This document shows, one piece after another, positions 23,224 to 35,100 of a stretch of DNA of 64,000 nucleotides. Every line of letters begins with the position of its first letter. Position 1 is the stretch's first letter. Source of the DNA: Chaetomium olivaceum (Eukaryota > Ascomycota > Sordariomycetes > Sordariales > Chaetomiaceae); the NCBI GenBank assembly GCA_039881045.1, contig JAYWVB010000016.1, positions 584,899 to 648,898 of the forward strand, given 5' to 3'. Both the position numbers and the translations under genes were made by a program. The notes beneath the pieces are model-generated. The model saw only the letters and a program-made list of their open reading frames with translations. It made no database searches and was not told the DNA's origin.

Positions 23224-24929
23224 TTAACCACGTAGTGACTGACAAGACAGTCCCAAGCAAAAGGAGGTAACATACAGCCATGCATAGATATATGGGAGGC
23301 CGGCCCACGTTCTTACAGAGAGAAACCTTAGATTGCGGTGTAATGCCCGCATATCTGTAAGGTTCGCACTGTTATCGAGGCCGTTGAGCTGCTCAAGTGT
23401 ACGGAAGACAATTCGGGAGCCAAGCGCGCAAGACTGGAGGATGACCCGTGGGACATCACCCTCGATAGTACCGGGACCGGCGAGCTCGTCGAGATCTGGA
23501 GATGCTCCTCTGTCCAGGGAAGTCATTGAGCAGCGGCAACAACTGCTACTGCTGCTGCTGCTGCTGCTGCTGCTGGGCGAACCCCTTATTGACGAAAAGC
23601 CCGGATTCGCATTACCTCCGTGACTCGGACTGACATGGTAGACCTGCTCAATGCTGTCAAACGTGTGTCGGAGAATTGCCGCAAGGTGGTCCGCAACGTC
23701 GGCATCAATGAACTTGGACAACAAAGAGAAGTCCTGGTTGTTGAAAATGACGAGGGGCGAGCTGGCGAAGAAGTTTCCTCCTTCGTTGCAATGTATTTGG
23801 GTTCGTGAGATGGGTTGTATCTCTTCGACGAAGCGGAGGCGAGTATTGAAGGAGACGGCGTAGAGCAGGTCGATCCTAAGCGACGACAGATCAGCAACCG
23901 GGTCCTCCATCACAGTAAAGGGTCGATACGCATACAAAATCATGGTTTGCCGCCTCGGCAGGAATTTGAGCCTGTCCACCCCGCCCTCCATGGCAACCAC
24001 ATGTTCGAGAGCAGTCATGTGCTTGGTAGCGTGCGAACCCGACCGGAGAATCTGTAGTCCCCATAAATAACAAATGTCAGCCTCTCGGCCCTACCGCGTC
24101 CGACTCCTCTAGGGTTGTTATTGCCAGCATGGTCACCAACCTCAAACAAGCCGAGGACCATGATAGCGGTGACAACGTGGACGGTCGGTTTCCGCTTCGC
24201 CATCTGGTCTCCTAGCTCTCGGACGGTCATGAGTTCCTCGTATGGGTACACAATGTCGGTAGTGCCACGGATAGCATCTGTTAGAGCGGAGGCGAAGAGC
24301 CACCCGACCAGCACACAGAGCTTCTTGTCAGGCTCGGGCAAGTAGAGACTCGGTTTCCGGAACCCGACCAGGATAAAAGCCTCATCCACCACGTCGGCGC
24401 CTAGAAAAAGCAACAAGAAGGTATAGGTTAGCGTAGTAAGAATAAACCCAACCCCGGCGGCAAACACGGATTCCCTAATTTGGTTGCGTGTGACAGGCGA
24501 CTGAGGAGGACGTGGGTTGGGTAGTGGACCACGTACACGACTCGGTGCGCCGAATGTAATCCCGATAGAGTTTAGCGTTGATGCCTGTGGACGTTTGAGG
24601 ATACTCCGGTGGCTGTCCAAGCTCGCGCAGAAGTGCGGGTGGAAGAACGTCCATGATGGGGGCACACTCGATGCGGTCTTGTCCGCTCGCGGGGCTACCA
24701 AGATCCCGGACACTGCATAACAAGCAGACAGACAGTTTAGCACTCGGAACTCGGGATAACAGGCACTTCAGGCTACCACTGACCTTTTTTCGGCCCCACC
24801 GTCCGCTGCTGCGGCCGCCTTCCTCTTCTGCTGCCGGGCTACATACATGGCCGTCGATCGTACCACTGTCTTTTGTGCGCGACGTAGCTTAGGCCCATCT
24901 TGATGAACAAACACAAACTGGGTGTTCAT
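23224..24929 (-). CDS. Fungal transcription-factor-like regulator (no DNA-binding domain seen)
   Basis: The start ATG at 24929 opens MNTQFVFVHQDGPK, an N-terminus typical of a fungal family of transcription-factor-like proteins whose C-terminal part resembles the regulatory domain of Zn2Cys6 factors. Intron 1 (donor GTCAGT near 24780, acceptor TATGCAG near 24720) leads into SVRDLGSPASGQDRIE. Later blocks are GWLFASALTDAIRGTT and HMTALEHVVAMEGGVDRL, the helix ending in (E/R)-G-G that marks this domain. Other introns probably lie near 24410-24455 and near 24090. One frame change between 24475 and 24560 is not explained by a splice site. A (CTG)9 tract encodes polyserine. The end (stop near 23224) may need another intron. 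Probably nuclear; a role in controlling the neighbouring enzymes is inference. Confidence 0.6.
23549..23575. repeat. (CTG)9 microsatellite inside the regulator gene
   Basis: Nine perfect CTG units, read as Ser codons on the minus strand. Trinucleotide length change would alter the polyserine tract without shifting frame. Confidence 0.9.
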
Positions 24930-25715
24930 GTCGTATGGAAAGTAGAGAGAGATAAAGAGAGAGATATGACAGCGCTGAATGCTTGACTGGGGAACTGACA
25001 AGAGCGAATCTATTTGATAGAAACGGAAAATGCTCGCTCCCTTTTGTGTTCATCTCTTGACTTTGGACTCTTGGAACCCCACTACTATTTGCTTCAACCG
25101 GCTAGCGTTGCCAAGAGCCTAATCAGATCTAGCGGTGCACGAGAGAATGTTGTCAGGATCAACCGAGGTGATCTTGCTTGGGACCTTACTGCGATGATAG
25201 GCCCAGATGGGCCCGTGGATGACCACATTACTAGGTATGCACTGTCCGCAATCAACAGGTCTTCCGGTGATGTTACGCACGGGTTATCACACGTCGGATG
25301 GTAGAGGCGCATGGTCTCATGGATAATCGCATCCAGAACCCCACCTTAGCAAGGTCACTGTGATTAAAACCTGGTTGCGGTGAATCATGCCGAAACGCCA
25401 TGATCTCGTCTCGTAGCTGACGCCGCATGCTGGCATGTTTAGGCAAAATAGGTTAACCACGGCCAAGATATCGTACTTACGGTGAGGCACTAGATGCCTT
25501 CAATCAGCTTGGCTGTAGGTTGCCTGGTGCAACAACATGAGGCCAGAGCGTGGCTCATAGCCAAGGCCGCCGTGGGCGAAATTAGGTACTTTCAGTGGTA
25601 ATCCAACAGGAAGGGGCTAGGTTGGACACGCACACATGTGCCTAAACTACAGCCTTTTCTGCTTGACCTTCAAGATGAGGAATCTCTGGTGTCCTACCGA
25701 CCAGCATGCACTGTC
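24930..25715. other. Upstream region of the regulator, no gene
   Basis: No supported ORF; the plus-strand ORF at 25014-25304 has no motif. Expected to contain the regulator promoter and the 3' region of the methyltransferase. Confidence 0.4.
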
Positions 25716-26614
25716 TCAATGCTCCTTTCTCCCCCAAACCCACTTCATCTGCATGCCGAACACGATGTCCGAGATGAGGTCCTTCTCGGCGGCCTGCTGA
25801 AGTCTCTTGATGTCCTCTTGCGTCGTCAGACCAGGCATGCCGCCCCTGGCAACGATGCCCCTCATAGCTTGCAGCAGGACGTGGAGGTAGACTTGTTTAG
25901 CTTCCTGGGTGGCGAGGAGGTCGAAGTTGGTGTGATCTCTCTCATCGCAATCCACAAGACCGGAATTCCGAACATGTGCCAGAAGCCTCGCCGGGTGCCT
26001 ATTTTGTCTCGGTCAGTAAAATAACAGAAAAGATAACCAAGTGGGAATGAGCTTTACGTGATATCCGGGCCAGCTTTCTTTGCAAACCGGATGTCGAAAT
26101 CCAAAATGGCATTGATAGCCTTGCTGGGTGGAAGCGAGACCCAACTGGTGTAGCCCGTCTCTTCCCACAATAGCCAATCCCCAGGCTTCAAAAGTGTTTT
26201 TAGGTTGCGGGCCACAGCTTCCCATTGGTCCTTCTTGAGCGCGTACATCATGAGACCTACATGCACAAAGTCATACGAGCCGCAATGCTTCTCTGGGAAT
26301 GGCTCTAGAGCGTTGCCAAATTCCAAGCTGACATTGTCGGGCAGCTCCTGGCGGGTAGGGTACTTCTCGGTATCGATGTCAAACCCGTCGAGCTGGGATG
26401 TAAGAGGCAGTCGTGTGGCGAGCTCGAGGAGCCAGGCGCCAGTCCCAGTCCCGATGTCCGCGATGCGCGGCGAGGATAGCATGGATAAGTGGTCTAAAAT
26501 GCTCCGCGGCAGGAGCTCGCCGGTAAGCTCGCTGAAGAAAACATGCTGCAAATCCAGACGCGTTGATTCGCGAGATGCCGGACCATTGTTCAGGATATAC
26601 GTTGAGGTTGCCAT
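25716..26614 (-). CDS. SAM-dependent methyltransferase (class I, fungal secondary-metabolism type)
   Basis: Exons 26614-26058 and 25998-25716 (donor GTAAAG, acceptor AAAATAG) give exactly 280 codons, 279 residues. Motif I is IADIGTGTGAWLLELA near residue 50, followed by the acidic strand end LDGFDID, a central SYDFVHVGLMMYAL segment (motif III region) and LLKPGDWLLWEETG (motif V/VI region). The order matches Rossmann-fold methyltransferases that modify fungal natural products. The acceptor is unknown. There is no signal peptide, so it should be cytosolic. It lies next to the regulator in the same orientation, and with the monooxygenase and SDRs it supports reading this block as a tailoring cluster. 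Confidence 0.87.
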
Positions 26615-27303
26615 GGTGTTGCGGGTGTGAAGGGATCCTTGAGTTTGCAGCGTCCCAACCAGGACTCAGCAGATGCGTATATTTATATTTGAGGAAAACG
26701 CTCACAATTGGAAGACAGTAGCAGCAAAGTCCTGTTGCGTTGGACATGTTCCAGTTTGTAGAATTCTATTGCAGGTTAGCTACCTCGGTACCTTGATGTG
26801 CGGCCGGGTACGTCCATGCATGAATGGGCTCCATGTCAGACAGACGGGTCGAGGTCCGTTTTAGGAAAATACTAGTGGGTAAGGTCTCCTATTAACATCC
26901 CGCAAAGGGAACGGAGCAGACCGGGATCGGGAATTTTGACTGGGGCCAGTCTGCTGACGTGTTCTAACAGAAACGCAATGCTAGGCCGATGTGATTGTGT
27001 AGGGAAAGCCTTGGTTCTCAATGTCTTGCGACTAACAATCGCCTGCGCTGTCCAGAATTACATAGACTTCGAGCTTGCAGCAGGGGAGAATGGGCTGGCT
27101 CATTCTATCCAATAGCGTTACGTGGCAGAAGCATGACGTCCGGCTGAGGCATGTCATGACGCGACCGGACCACCTTTGAGATTGAGGGTGAGGGTCAACC
27201 GGGGGAATTCTAAAGTCAGGTGTTCATAGAAAAGCGCGAAGGCATAGTTTTTGGACGTGACTACTAGTAACTTCTTCGAGTAAGGGGAAGCATCTCAAGA
27301 ACT
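26615..27303. other. Intergenic between methyltransferase and membrane protein
   Basis: No gene seen. It holds the probable methyltransferase promoter. The 186-bp ORF around 26673 has no motif. Confidence 0.45.
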
Positions 27304-27887
27304 TTAGGCAGATGACACCATCCCAATAGCTGCCGCCCAATCCAGAAGTGTGAACAGCGCATCCAAAATTGTGATTCTGTCCAAACCCTTGCCCATGATC
27401 CATCTGTCACTTCGTAACGCTGTCGAAAAGTTCATGTAAGCTTGCGAGAAATTGGCCAGACCAAGAACAACCAGTGCCGTGACATCGAGGGGTCTATCTC
27501 CCTGGACCGAGCCAGTCGAGAAGACTCTCGAGGGTCTGATGATGGCGTAGAGGCGGATCGCAGCTAAAAGGGCCATTGAGGTGTTGATTGCTCCCAAGTA
27601 AGCCATCGTGTCATGATGCCAGGCGTCACCCTCTGCGAGCTTTCGGATCATCGGATCGCTACTGGCTTTGCGCTTGGAGAGTTTGCGCATCATCAGTGGC
27701 TGCTTGAAGCAGAAGTGATAGAAAGCGCTGGAATGCCATAGCTGCAGCGGCTACCAGGTCAGCTGAGTTCAATTTAGGAGAGGCCGCAGTGCTGGTCGGG
27801 CTTGGTTCTTAAAGAGTGATTGGGACTCACCGCATTACCAGCGTAAAGAGCCTGAAGGAAGCCCGTGTTCGTGAGGTGGCTGAACAT
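27304..27887 (-). CDS. Small multi-pass membrane protein, unknown function
   Basis: Exons 27887-27831 and 27750-27304 (donor GTGAGT, acceptor CTGGTAG) give 167 residues from the ATG that opens MFSHLTNTGFLQALYAG. An additional 5' exon ending near 27898 is possible, because an acceptor-like ACAGTAG precedes this ATG. About four hydrophobic segments: around FLQALYAGNA, YLGAINTSMALLAAIRLYAI, LDVTALVVLGLANFSQAY and ILDALFTLLDWAAAIGMV, with a basic loop KRKASSDPMIRK. I do not recognise a named family; the size and four-helix plan recall small ER scaffold proteins such as Erg28, but no diagnostic motif is present. Same orientation as the methyltransferase and regulator. Confidence 0.6.
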
Positions 27888-28360
27888 TTTTGCGCCTACT
27901 GTGTCAATGGTCAACCTAAAGTCATGGACTCTGCTCCTCACGGTCGGAGCAGGTGCCTTATGTGTGTCGTTCAAATGGAGTGCGCTTGGATTAACTTACC
28001 TCGGCTCAACCCGCCTGCATGTCGCCGAGAGTTTGGGCATGTTACACAGTACCTCTGTACCTGAGAGTCTGGAGTGCGAACTCCTTTAGGCAAATGATAG
28101 TGGGGCCTTCGAGAGATTGTCCGCCAAGTCGTGTGTCGAAGGAAAAGAGATCATCACCCACGTAAGCAAAGTACCGAACGAGACAAGTCCACCATCGTTG
28201 TCAGCTCCCCTTCGCAGGGCAGACGCGGGAACTGAGCGGCTCCCCTTAGCAGTGCAGGGACCAACCATCTCTGCGACGCGCTCCCCCGTTAAGTTCTCTC
28301 TCAACCCACAGCAACTCAACACCGCGCGCATCCGTTCCGCCGACACCAGAAACCGCGCCA
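27888..28360. other. Divergent intergenic region
   Basis: Between the membrane protein (minus) and the secreted protein (plus). May contain a first non-coding or short coding exon of the former. No other feature seen. Confidence 0.4.
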
Positions 28361-29159
28361 ATGGTGCACATCACCACCTTCCTCGCCGCTCTCACGGGGA
28401 TCACTCTCGTTCTGGCCAGCCCAGCTCAGTTGCCGGCTCCCGTCATCACCCCGGCGCCGGCTCCCATGCTCCCCTACCCAGCAGCCCGCCTCGCACCCCG
28501 GCAATTCACCCTCACCAACGGCGACAGCGCAAGCCGCTCCAAACTGCTCGCCTGCGAGCGGAAATATCTCTCCCTCGGCCTCAGTGTTCCTACCGCACCC
28601 GCCGAGGTCGTCCCTTGGCTGCTCACCGCCGCCAGGGGACTCTACATCACCGCCACCAGCCAGATCGACGAGTCGCTCACCACGATATGCGAGGCGTCCA
28701 AGACCATCACTCCTCCCGCCTCGCTGAGCTCGGCGTACTCGAGTTTCACGGAGCAGGGTAGCTCGTGTGGTGACCAGCGTCGCGTCGGAGGCGCACAGTC
28801 TCGCGAGCAGCTGCGGCGGCGAGGTGTCGGCGATGATAGAGCTGTTGGTCATCAGCGATGGGGAGAGTTGTACGCGGGCGGTGCAGGAGCTTGTGAGGGT
28901 TGTGCGGGGCGATGGTGATGATGATGATGATGACGATGATGGTGCAGCTACCCCGAGCACGACGGTGACTTCCAGTCAGCAGATGGGTACCACGGCAGCG
29001 GTAAATACGTCAGCCGTTGGTGGGGATAGGGCTGGGGCCGCGGTTACAACTACTAGCTTGTCGACGGGCGGTGCTGCAAGGCCGAGGGAGACAGGGTTTG
29101 TTGCTGCTGCTGCGGCGGTGGCGGCGGTTGGGGTTGCGGGGGTTGTGGCGGCGCTGTAA
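28361..29159 (+). CDS. Secreted, probably GPI-anchored protein (infection-structure-specific-like)
   Basis: About 265 residues with one frame change. The start gives a clear signal peptide (MVHITTFLAALTGITLVLAS) followed by a Pro/Ala segment. The core is helical with spaced Cys and the block TPPASLSSAYSSFTEQ, which resembles fungal infection-structure-specific secreted proteins (Pro-x-SLxSAYSS motif). A run of Asp (GAT repeats near 28916-28937) and a Ser/Thr-rich region follow. The end is a hydrophobic Ala/Val tail after a small-residue stretch, as in GPI signals. At 28756-28758 one extra G (GGG) breaks the frame; removing it joins FTEQ to VARVVTSVASEAHSLASSC. Family assignment is by motif and layout only. 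Likely wall-bound. Confidence 0.6.
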
Positions 29160-29905
29160 ATGGACGGTGGTTCGGGGGATGAGTAAAACTGTGTATAATC
29201 TGTAAATGTGTTGAATTACCCCCTGTTCTGAGTCCTGGGATCGAGACGTCAATTGCGACAAAACAACATGTATCACTATCACGTATAGGTAGGTAGTCAT
29301 GGCTTAATTACACGCTGGACCAAGCTTGTCCAGGCAGTCCAGGGATGATATCCGAATGAAGCTTGAGTTTGGATACCTACCTAGTCCAAAATATGTCACA
29401 GTTGTAATTGAATCACTCACCTAGGGTTGGCCGTTGATTTCAGACTTTAGAGAAACTTAAAATGATCTCCAGGAGCACTAAAGGTGGATGCGCACTGCGT
29501 CATGGCCTATTCATGATAATTTCATATCAAGAGGGATCTCAAAGGTGGGTAGATGGCCAGCCTTCACGTGGCGAGCAGTGGTGGCATGACCACAATGGAG
29601 AGTAGTTGAGTTACTTGTGATAGTACGTGGCCGTGTTACCCATTAAACACGTCACTAAGTACCAACACAGGGCATGCTGGCCCGGGACGAAGATAGAGCA
29701 TAAATATCTTACTATGCCACGTTGAGGATTGTCTCCTTTTCACATCAAGAGCATCAACTTTCTTGCAACTAACTCTCTCGGTGCTCACCTTGACGAACTA
29801 TAGAAGTTTGGGCCCTCCCCACTATTCCTTTAAATTCACTTTTGTCGGGTCGTTTTGGCAACCCATCATCAGAACGCCCAGCAAAACAAAACAAAACAAC
29901 ACATC
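29160..29905. other. Promoter and leader of the small Cys-rich gene
   Basis: No ORF of note. A TATA-like CATAAATATC near 29699, a CT-rich leader and an A/C-rich stretch (AAAACAAAACAAAACAACAC) lead directly to the start codon of the next gene, as in many highly expressed fungal genes. Confidence 0.4.
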
Positions 29906-30103
29906 ATGTGCCGGTGGCAAAAACAGCGCTACCGCAAGTGTGGGCACTATGTTATGGTCTTTGGCTCAACGTACTACTACAAGAGAACTCGGGAGTGCGA
30001 TGGCTACGCTGGAACAAAGTCCCATGACAGTTGCACCTGGGTCCTCTACGATGCCTCGCAAGATCATATTATAGACGGCCACTGCGGATGTCGCTCTCGT
30101 TAG
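29906..30103 (+). CDS. Small cysteine-rich protein, 65 residues
   Basis: An ATG after ACATC opens a 66-codon ORF. Six Cys (positions 2, 12, 31, 43, 60 and 62) are spread among Tyr, Trp, Lys and His (RYRKCGHYV, KRTRECDGYAG, GHCGCRSR). The frame has a strong leader context, and residue use is not that of random DNA. There is no signal peptide, so it is probably cytosolic; paired Cys/His suggest a small zinc-binding fold rather than a secreted disulfide peptide. Function unknown. It is close in style to small fungal orphan proteins opening MC(K/R)WQ; that comparison is from memory and needs a search. Confidence 0.55.
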   Translation: MCRWQKQRYRKCGHYVMVFGSTYYYKRTRECDGYAGTKSHDSCTWVLYDASQDHIIDGHCGCRSR

Positions 30104-30580
30104 CTGCTCCTATCCACCGTCATGGGTGTAAATATGGCGGAGACCCTGGCCCTTAGACTGGGTGGGGTGGTGTGAGAGCTTTTGGGTTGTGAGATCCGAA
30201 GAGATAGTAAAACTATCACCATGGACTCGTCTCTTTATTGTTACAGATAAGTAATGGTTTCTCTATACAAACTCTGTGTCCTTGTATTGAAAGATCATTC
30301 TTCAACCACTGGCCGTTCCCACGGGCAAGGTTGTGATCGGTTAGACGTGTGGGACCGAGTTTTGAGCGCCTTCATAGAGGCCTTAGTCAATATCAGGAAT
30401 GCATCTAATTGACTTATGCATCTTGTAATAATCATCGAGCTCGATAAGAAAAGGGTATCTTCGTGGGTATCCACCAGTGTAAAAGCAAACCAACAACGCC
30501 ATTCCTCCTCCAGCTTCCCTGATATGCCGAAATGTCGGCGAGTCTCCCAATCAATAAAAGCCCCCGTTAGCTTCCATTCT
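30104..30580. other. Convergent 3' region
   Basis: Holds the 3' ends of the small Cys-rich gene (plus) and the next membrane protein (minus). No gene recognised. Confidence 0.45.
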
Positions 30581-31102
30581 TCACGCTTTCTCCGTACCCT
30601 TCTCCGTTCCCTTCTCCTTGCCCTTTCCCTCCAGATCCTCCCTCGGCTTTGACCTGGACAGGTACCTCTTCCAATCCAAGCCACAGATTGCAATAGAGCC
30701 GATTGCCACTCCAATGAGGACCGATACAACGATCAGAACTATGAACATGGCTGTGATGAATGTCTGGTCGGCGGCTACGCCAGACGCCCGCCGAAGAAGT
30801 TTTTGTGGCGCATCCTTGAGGTTCCGAAGTGCGTTGTTTGAGAAAACGAGCAGCGGTATTGTCGAGGCTGTATCATTCTCTTCATAATTTCGGAGGAGAA
30901 TCGTGGTGCTTGGTGACTGGCGCGCCCTTGTGTTGAGCCACGACTTTGCATCGTGCCTTATTTGTGTTATGGGTTTAATGGCGGCAGATGTGGTGGGTGC
31001 TTGCTGGAGAGGCAAGGCATGAACCGACTGGACTTGTAAAGCCAGTATCAAGCCAAGAGCGGCAAGAATCGTAGTCGTATAAGAAGCCTTGAAGAACATC
31101 AT
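30581..31102 (-). CDS. Type I membrane protein, unknown function
   Basis: 173 residues from the first of two tandem ATGs at 31102. A signal peptide follows (FKASYTTTILAALGLILALQ, cleavage near VHALP), then an extracellular Thr/Arg/Asn-rich region of about 80 residues with one likely N-glycosylation site (NDT). A single strong transmembrane helix follows (FITAMFIVLIVVSVLIGVAI), then a short cytosolic tail ending in repeated KG(K/T)EKGTEK. The layout is that of a small single-pass surface protein. No recognised domain. The longer ORF starts at a GTG, so the ATG pair was preferred. Confidence 0.6.
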   Translation of the reverse strand: MMFFKASYTTTILAALGLILALQVQSVHALPLQQAPTTSAAIKPITQIRHDAKSWLNTRARQSPSTTILLRNYEENDTASTIPLLVFSNNALRNLKDAPQKLLRRASGVAADQTFITAMFIVLIVVSVLIGVAIGSIAICGLDWKRYLSRSKPREDLEGKGKEKGTEKGTEKA

Positions 31103-32183
31103 GGATGATTGCCAGAGTTGGTAAGGGGGGTAGATGAAGTGTTTGATGGTGCCCACACAATGCCAGACTGGACCATCTCAAACATGATGCTCATGGCCCG
31201 ACTGTTTATAAACTTGTATCTACCTATATCAAGAGGTCAAACTGCCTGGTTTCCGTGCCTTGGCGCCCAATGAATCCTGTGGGATCGTGCCGCTGCGGTC
31301 AGCGCTGCGCCCCATAAGTCCGACCATGTCAACACTCTGGTTGGGCTTGTTGGGTTTGTTTATGCAGCCCTAAATGGAGCTGCACGGTGCTTCTCCAGCC
31401 TCAACTTAGGCAGTCGTGGCGCATCGCCAATGCGAGAGCAGGAATTCATTTTTGGATCCGCACAAGCCCAACAGTCAACACTGCCAACATTCCCATTACT
31501 TAACTTTTTGAATGGCTGTGCAGCACAACCTGGAGATATCCCCGCACATCGACCTTAAACCCGCACACGTGGGCCCTTCAAAAACAACGTTTCATTATTG
31601 ACATGCCGAGTACCGAACATTTTTCCTCAGGCCCCCGTGGTCCCCTTATGGAGATGATGAGGTGATGCATCATCCGGTTATATTTCTGTAGTAGTAACTT
31701 TACCTTGACAACTTTCACTTCTCGTTCCGGCTGTATTGTAGCCATACTCTGGCCGAGTATCATCTATAAGATGCAACTTGAACCTTTCATAGAGTAAAGG
31801 GTACCATTTAAGGCTATGAGTCTTTTACCCCTGTCAAGAGGCTTTCACATGGAAACCACTACCGCCCAATAAAACTGGTATGTTTTGATGTGATTGTCAA
31901 TGATGAGTGTTACACACGGCGTAGAGGGTTTCCTGCTCTTTCACCGATCTGCCGGATCAACTGAGACAGCGGAGCCCATGCGGAGAGGCTCCGACTTCGC
32001 CGTGGCATCGACCCCTCGCTGCAAGCACAACAAACCCATGACACTCCTCTTGCCGCTCTCTCGCGCTTATTTTGGGTCTTGTATAGAGAGGGCCCTAAAA
32101 GCCCAATTTGATAGCCAACAATCCCGTGAACCAACCTAAATTCACTCCTCCCTATCAACTTGCCCCCGCCTCCCGGTGCGGCC
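31103..32183. other. Divergent intergenic region, no gene
   Basis: About 1.1 kb between the type I membrane protein (minus) and the hydantoinase (plus). A/T-richer around 31680-31900. It should contain both promoters. No clear binding site was found. Confidence 0.45.
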
Positions 32184-35100
32184 ATGGCGACGACGCCCAC
32201 GTCAACCCAGCCCACAACCAACAACCCCCAAGCCCGAACCTCCCAACCCACCATCATGCAATCACTCAAACCCCCCCACCTCCGCATCGGCATCGACGTC
32301 GGCGGCACCAACACCGACGGGGTCCTCCTCGACCCGCTGACCGCTCCCAGCAACCTGTCACGCGGCATCCTCGCCTGGACCAAAGCCCCCACCACGGCGC
32401 CCGACCCGGGCGACGGCATCGCCTCTGCCCTGTGCACCATGCTCGCGTCGAGCGCCGTGCAGCCCGGCGAGGTCGCTTCCGTCACCATCGGCACCACCCA
32501 TTTTGTGAACGCCGTCGTCGAGCGGGATGCGGCGCGGTTGGCGCGCGTTGCGGTGCTGCGGCTGTGTGGGCCGTTCTCGAAGCATGTGCCGCCGTGCGTG
32601 GACTGGCCGGCGGATTTGAGGGGGATTGTGCTGGGGTGTTATAGCCTGGTGAAGGGGGGGTTGGAGATTGATGGGGAGTTGATTTCGGAACTGGATGAAG
32701 GGGAGATTGTGGAGGCGTGTCGGGAGATTAGGGAGAAGGGGATTAGCAGTGTGGTGGTTAATGGGGTGTTTAGTCTGATTGATCGCGCGGAGGGGGGGCA
32801 GGAGGAGAGGGCGGCCGAGATTGTGAGGCGGGAGGTGCCTGGGTGTGATGTAGTCTTGTCCAAGGAGGTGGCCCATCTGGGGTTTCTGGAGAGGGAGAAT
32901 GCGGCCATTCTGAACGCCTCAATTCTGAAGTTTGCGAGGAGGACGATCAAGTCGTTTCAAAAGCCGGTGCGAGAACTGGGTATGACCTGTCCAGTGTTCA
33001 TTACGCAAAACGACGGGACGGTCATGTCCGGCGAGATGGCCGCGCGGTTGCCTATCCGGACCTTCTCGAGCGGCCCGACTAACAGCATGAGGGGGGCCGC
33101 CTTTCTTACCGAAGAAGTTGAATCGCAAGGCTTGTTGCCAAGAGGAAGCATGATGGTCGTGGACATCGGTGGCACAACAACCGACGTTGGGTTGGTCCTC
33201 CCGGGCGGCTTCCCGAGAGAGCAAGCTGCCTACAGCGAGCTGGCCGGTGTGCGAATGGTAGGTTACATACATCTGTTGCCATAACATCCCCATACTAATC
33301 TAGTGCTACACCAGAATTATTCGTGCCCCGACGTCAAGAGTATCGGTCTCGGTGGCGGATCCATCGTCCGGAAAGGGCCTGCCATGACCGCTGGCCCCGA
33401 CAGCGTGGGTTACAAGCTAACCGAAGAGTCAATCTTGTTTGGCGGTAGCACGTTGACGGCCACAGATTGTGCCGTGTGTGCAGACCCGACTCTGGAAATC
33501 GGCAATCCGGAGTTGGTCAAGGGAATACTCACCGAGCAGGAACTCGCCGAGTTCAAAGATGTGATCCGACACAAGCTAGAACGCATTATCGACACCATGA
33601 AGACTTCGCCCGACGACCTCCCTGTGGTGCTTGTTGGAGGTGGCGCCATCATAGCACCAACCGAGCTCAAGGGAGCTAGCAAGGTGCTGCGGCCGAAGTG
33701 GTCACAGGTAGCAAACGCGATCGGTGCAGCGATGGCTCGCGTGAGTGCTGTCGTCGATACTATCAGGTCGACTGAGAAGAAGGGGACCGAGGCAATTGTT
33801 GCAGAAGTCTGTCAAGAGGCTAAGGAGAGAACGATTGCGGCTGGAGCTAAGAGCGAGTCCGTCAAGATCATCGAGATCGATACACTGCCACTACAAGTAA
33901 GCTTCCTTTATCTCAAGCTCACTCAACCAACCTATGAATTATCTGACGCCCGATTAGTATGTTGCGTACAAAAGTCGTTTCATCGTTCGAGGAGTAGGAG
34001 ACTTTGATATGTCCGGGACGGACATGACCGCCGATATCACGAGTGTGCTCCAAGCGGATGCCGAAATCGAACAACCCCCTACGGCTTCATCCCAAACCAC
34101 AAACAAGGCCACGGCCTCAGTCGAAGAACCTGAAGTTGACATCCGCACCTACCGCCCCGACGTGCGCAACCGCGTCTGGTACATATCCGAGACCGACCTC
34201 ACCTGGATCTCCATAGGCTGCTACATCCTCGGCACCGGCGGCGGCGGCTCCCCCTACGCGCACATGATCCTCCTCCGCCAGCTCCTCCGCGCAGGGGCTG
34301 TCGTGCGCGTGGTCAGCCCCCAGGACGTCCCCGACACCGGTGCCGTCGGCTGCGGCTTCGGGGCCGGCAGCCCCACAGTCGGCATCGAAAAGCTGCAAGG
34401 CGACGAGATGATGGAGTCGCAAACCGAGCTCTACAAACTCCTCCCGCCCTCCCAACACCCAACGCACATGATCGCCCTCGAAATCGGCGGCGGCAACGGC
34501 CTGCAGGGCCTCACCCTCGGCGCGAGCACCAACATGGACCTGCCGTGCGTGGACGGCGACTGGATGGGGCGGGCGTACCCGACCAAGTGGCAGACGACGC
34601 CGGTGGTCTTCAACGAGCGCTCGCCCATCTGGTCGCCCGTCAGCATCGCCGACGGCAACGGCACCGTGCTGGTCATGCCCAAGGCCGCGTCGGACCGCCA
34701 GGTCGAGCGGGTCATGCGCGCCGCGCTGAGCGAGATGGGCTCGCAGGTCGCGGCGGCCGATCCGCCGGTTACGGGGGCCGAGATGAAGCGGTGGGTGGTG
34801 GATAACACGCTGTCGCAGGCGTGGCGGATCGGGAGGGCGGTTGCGAGGGCAAGGCGGGAGAACAGGGTTGATGCGGTGGCGGAGATCATTGTGGAGGAGT
34901 GTGGGGGTGTGGGCGCCGCGAAGGTCCTCTTCAAGGGCAAGATTGTTGGGGTGACGCGGACGCTGAGGAAAGGGCATGTTTACGGAGAGTGTATTATCGA
35001 AGGCAGCAGCGTGGCTGATCCCGATTCCGTCGGTGTTGGCGCTGGTGGGAATGAGTTCACCGGGCGGATCAAGATCCCGTTCAAGAACGAGAACGTCGCG

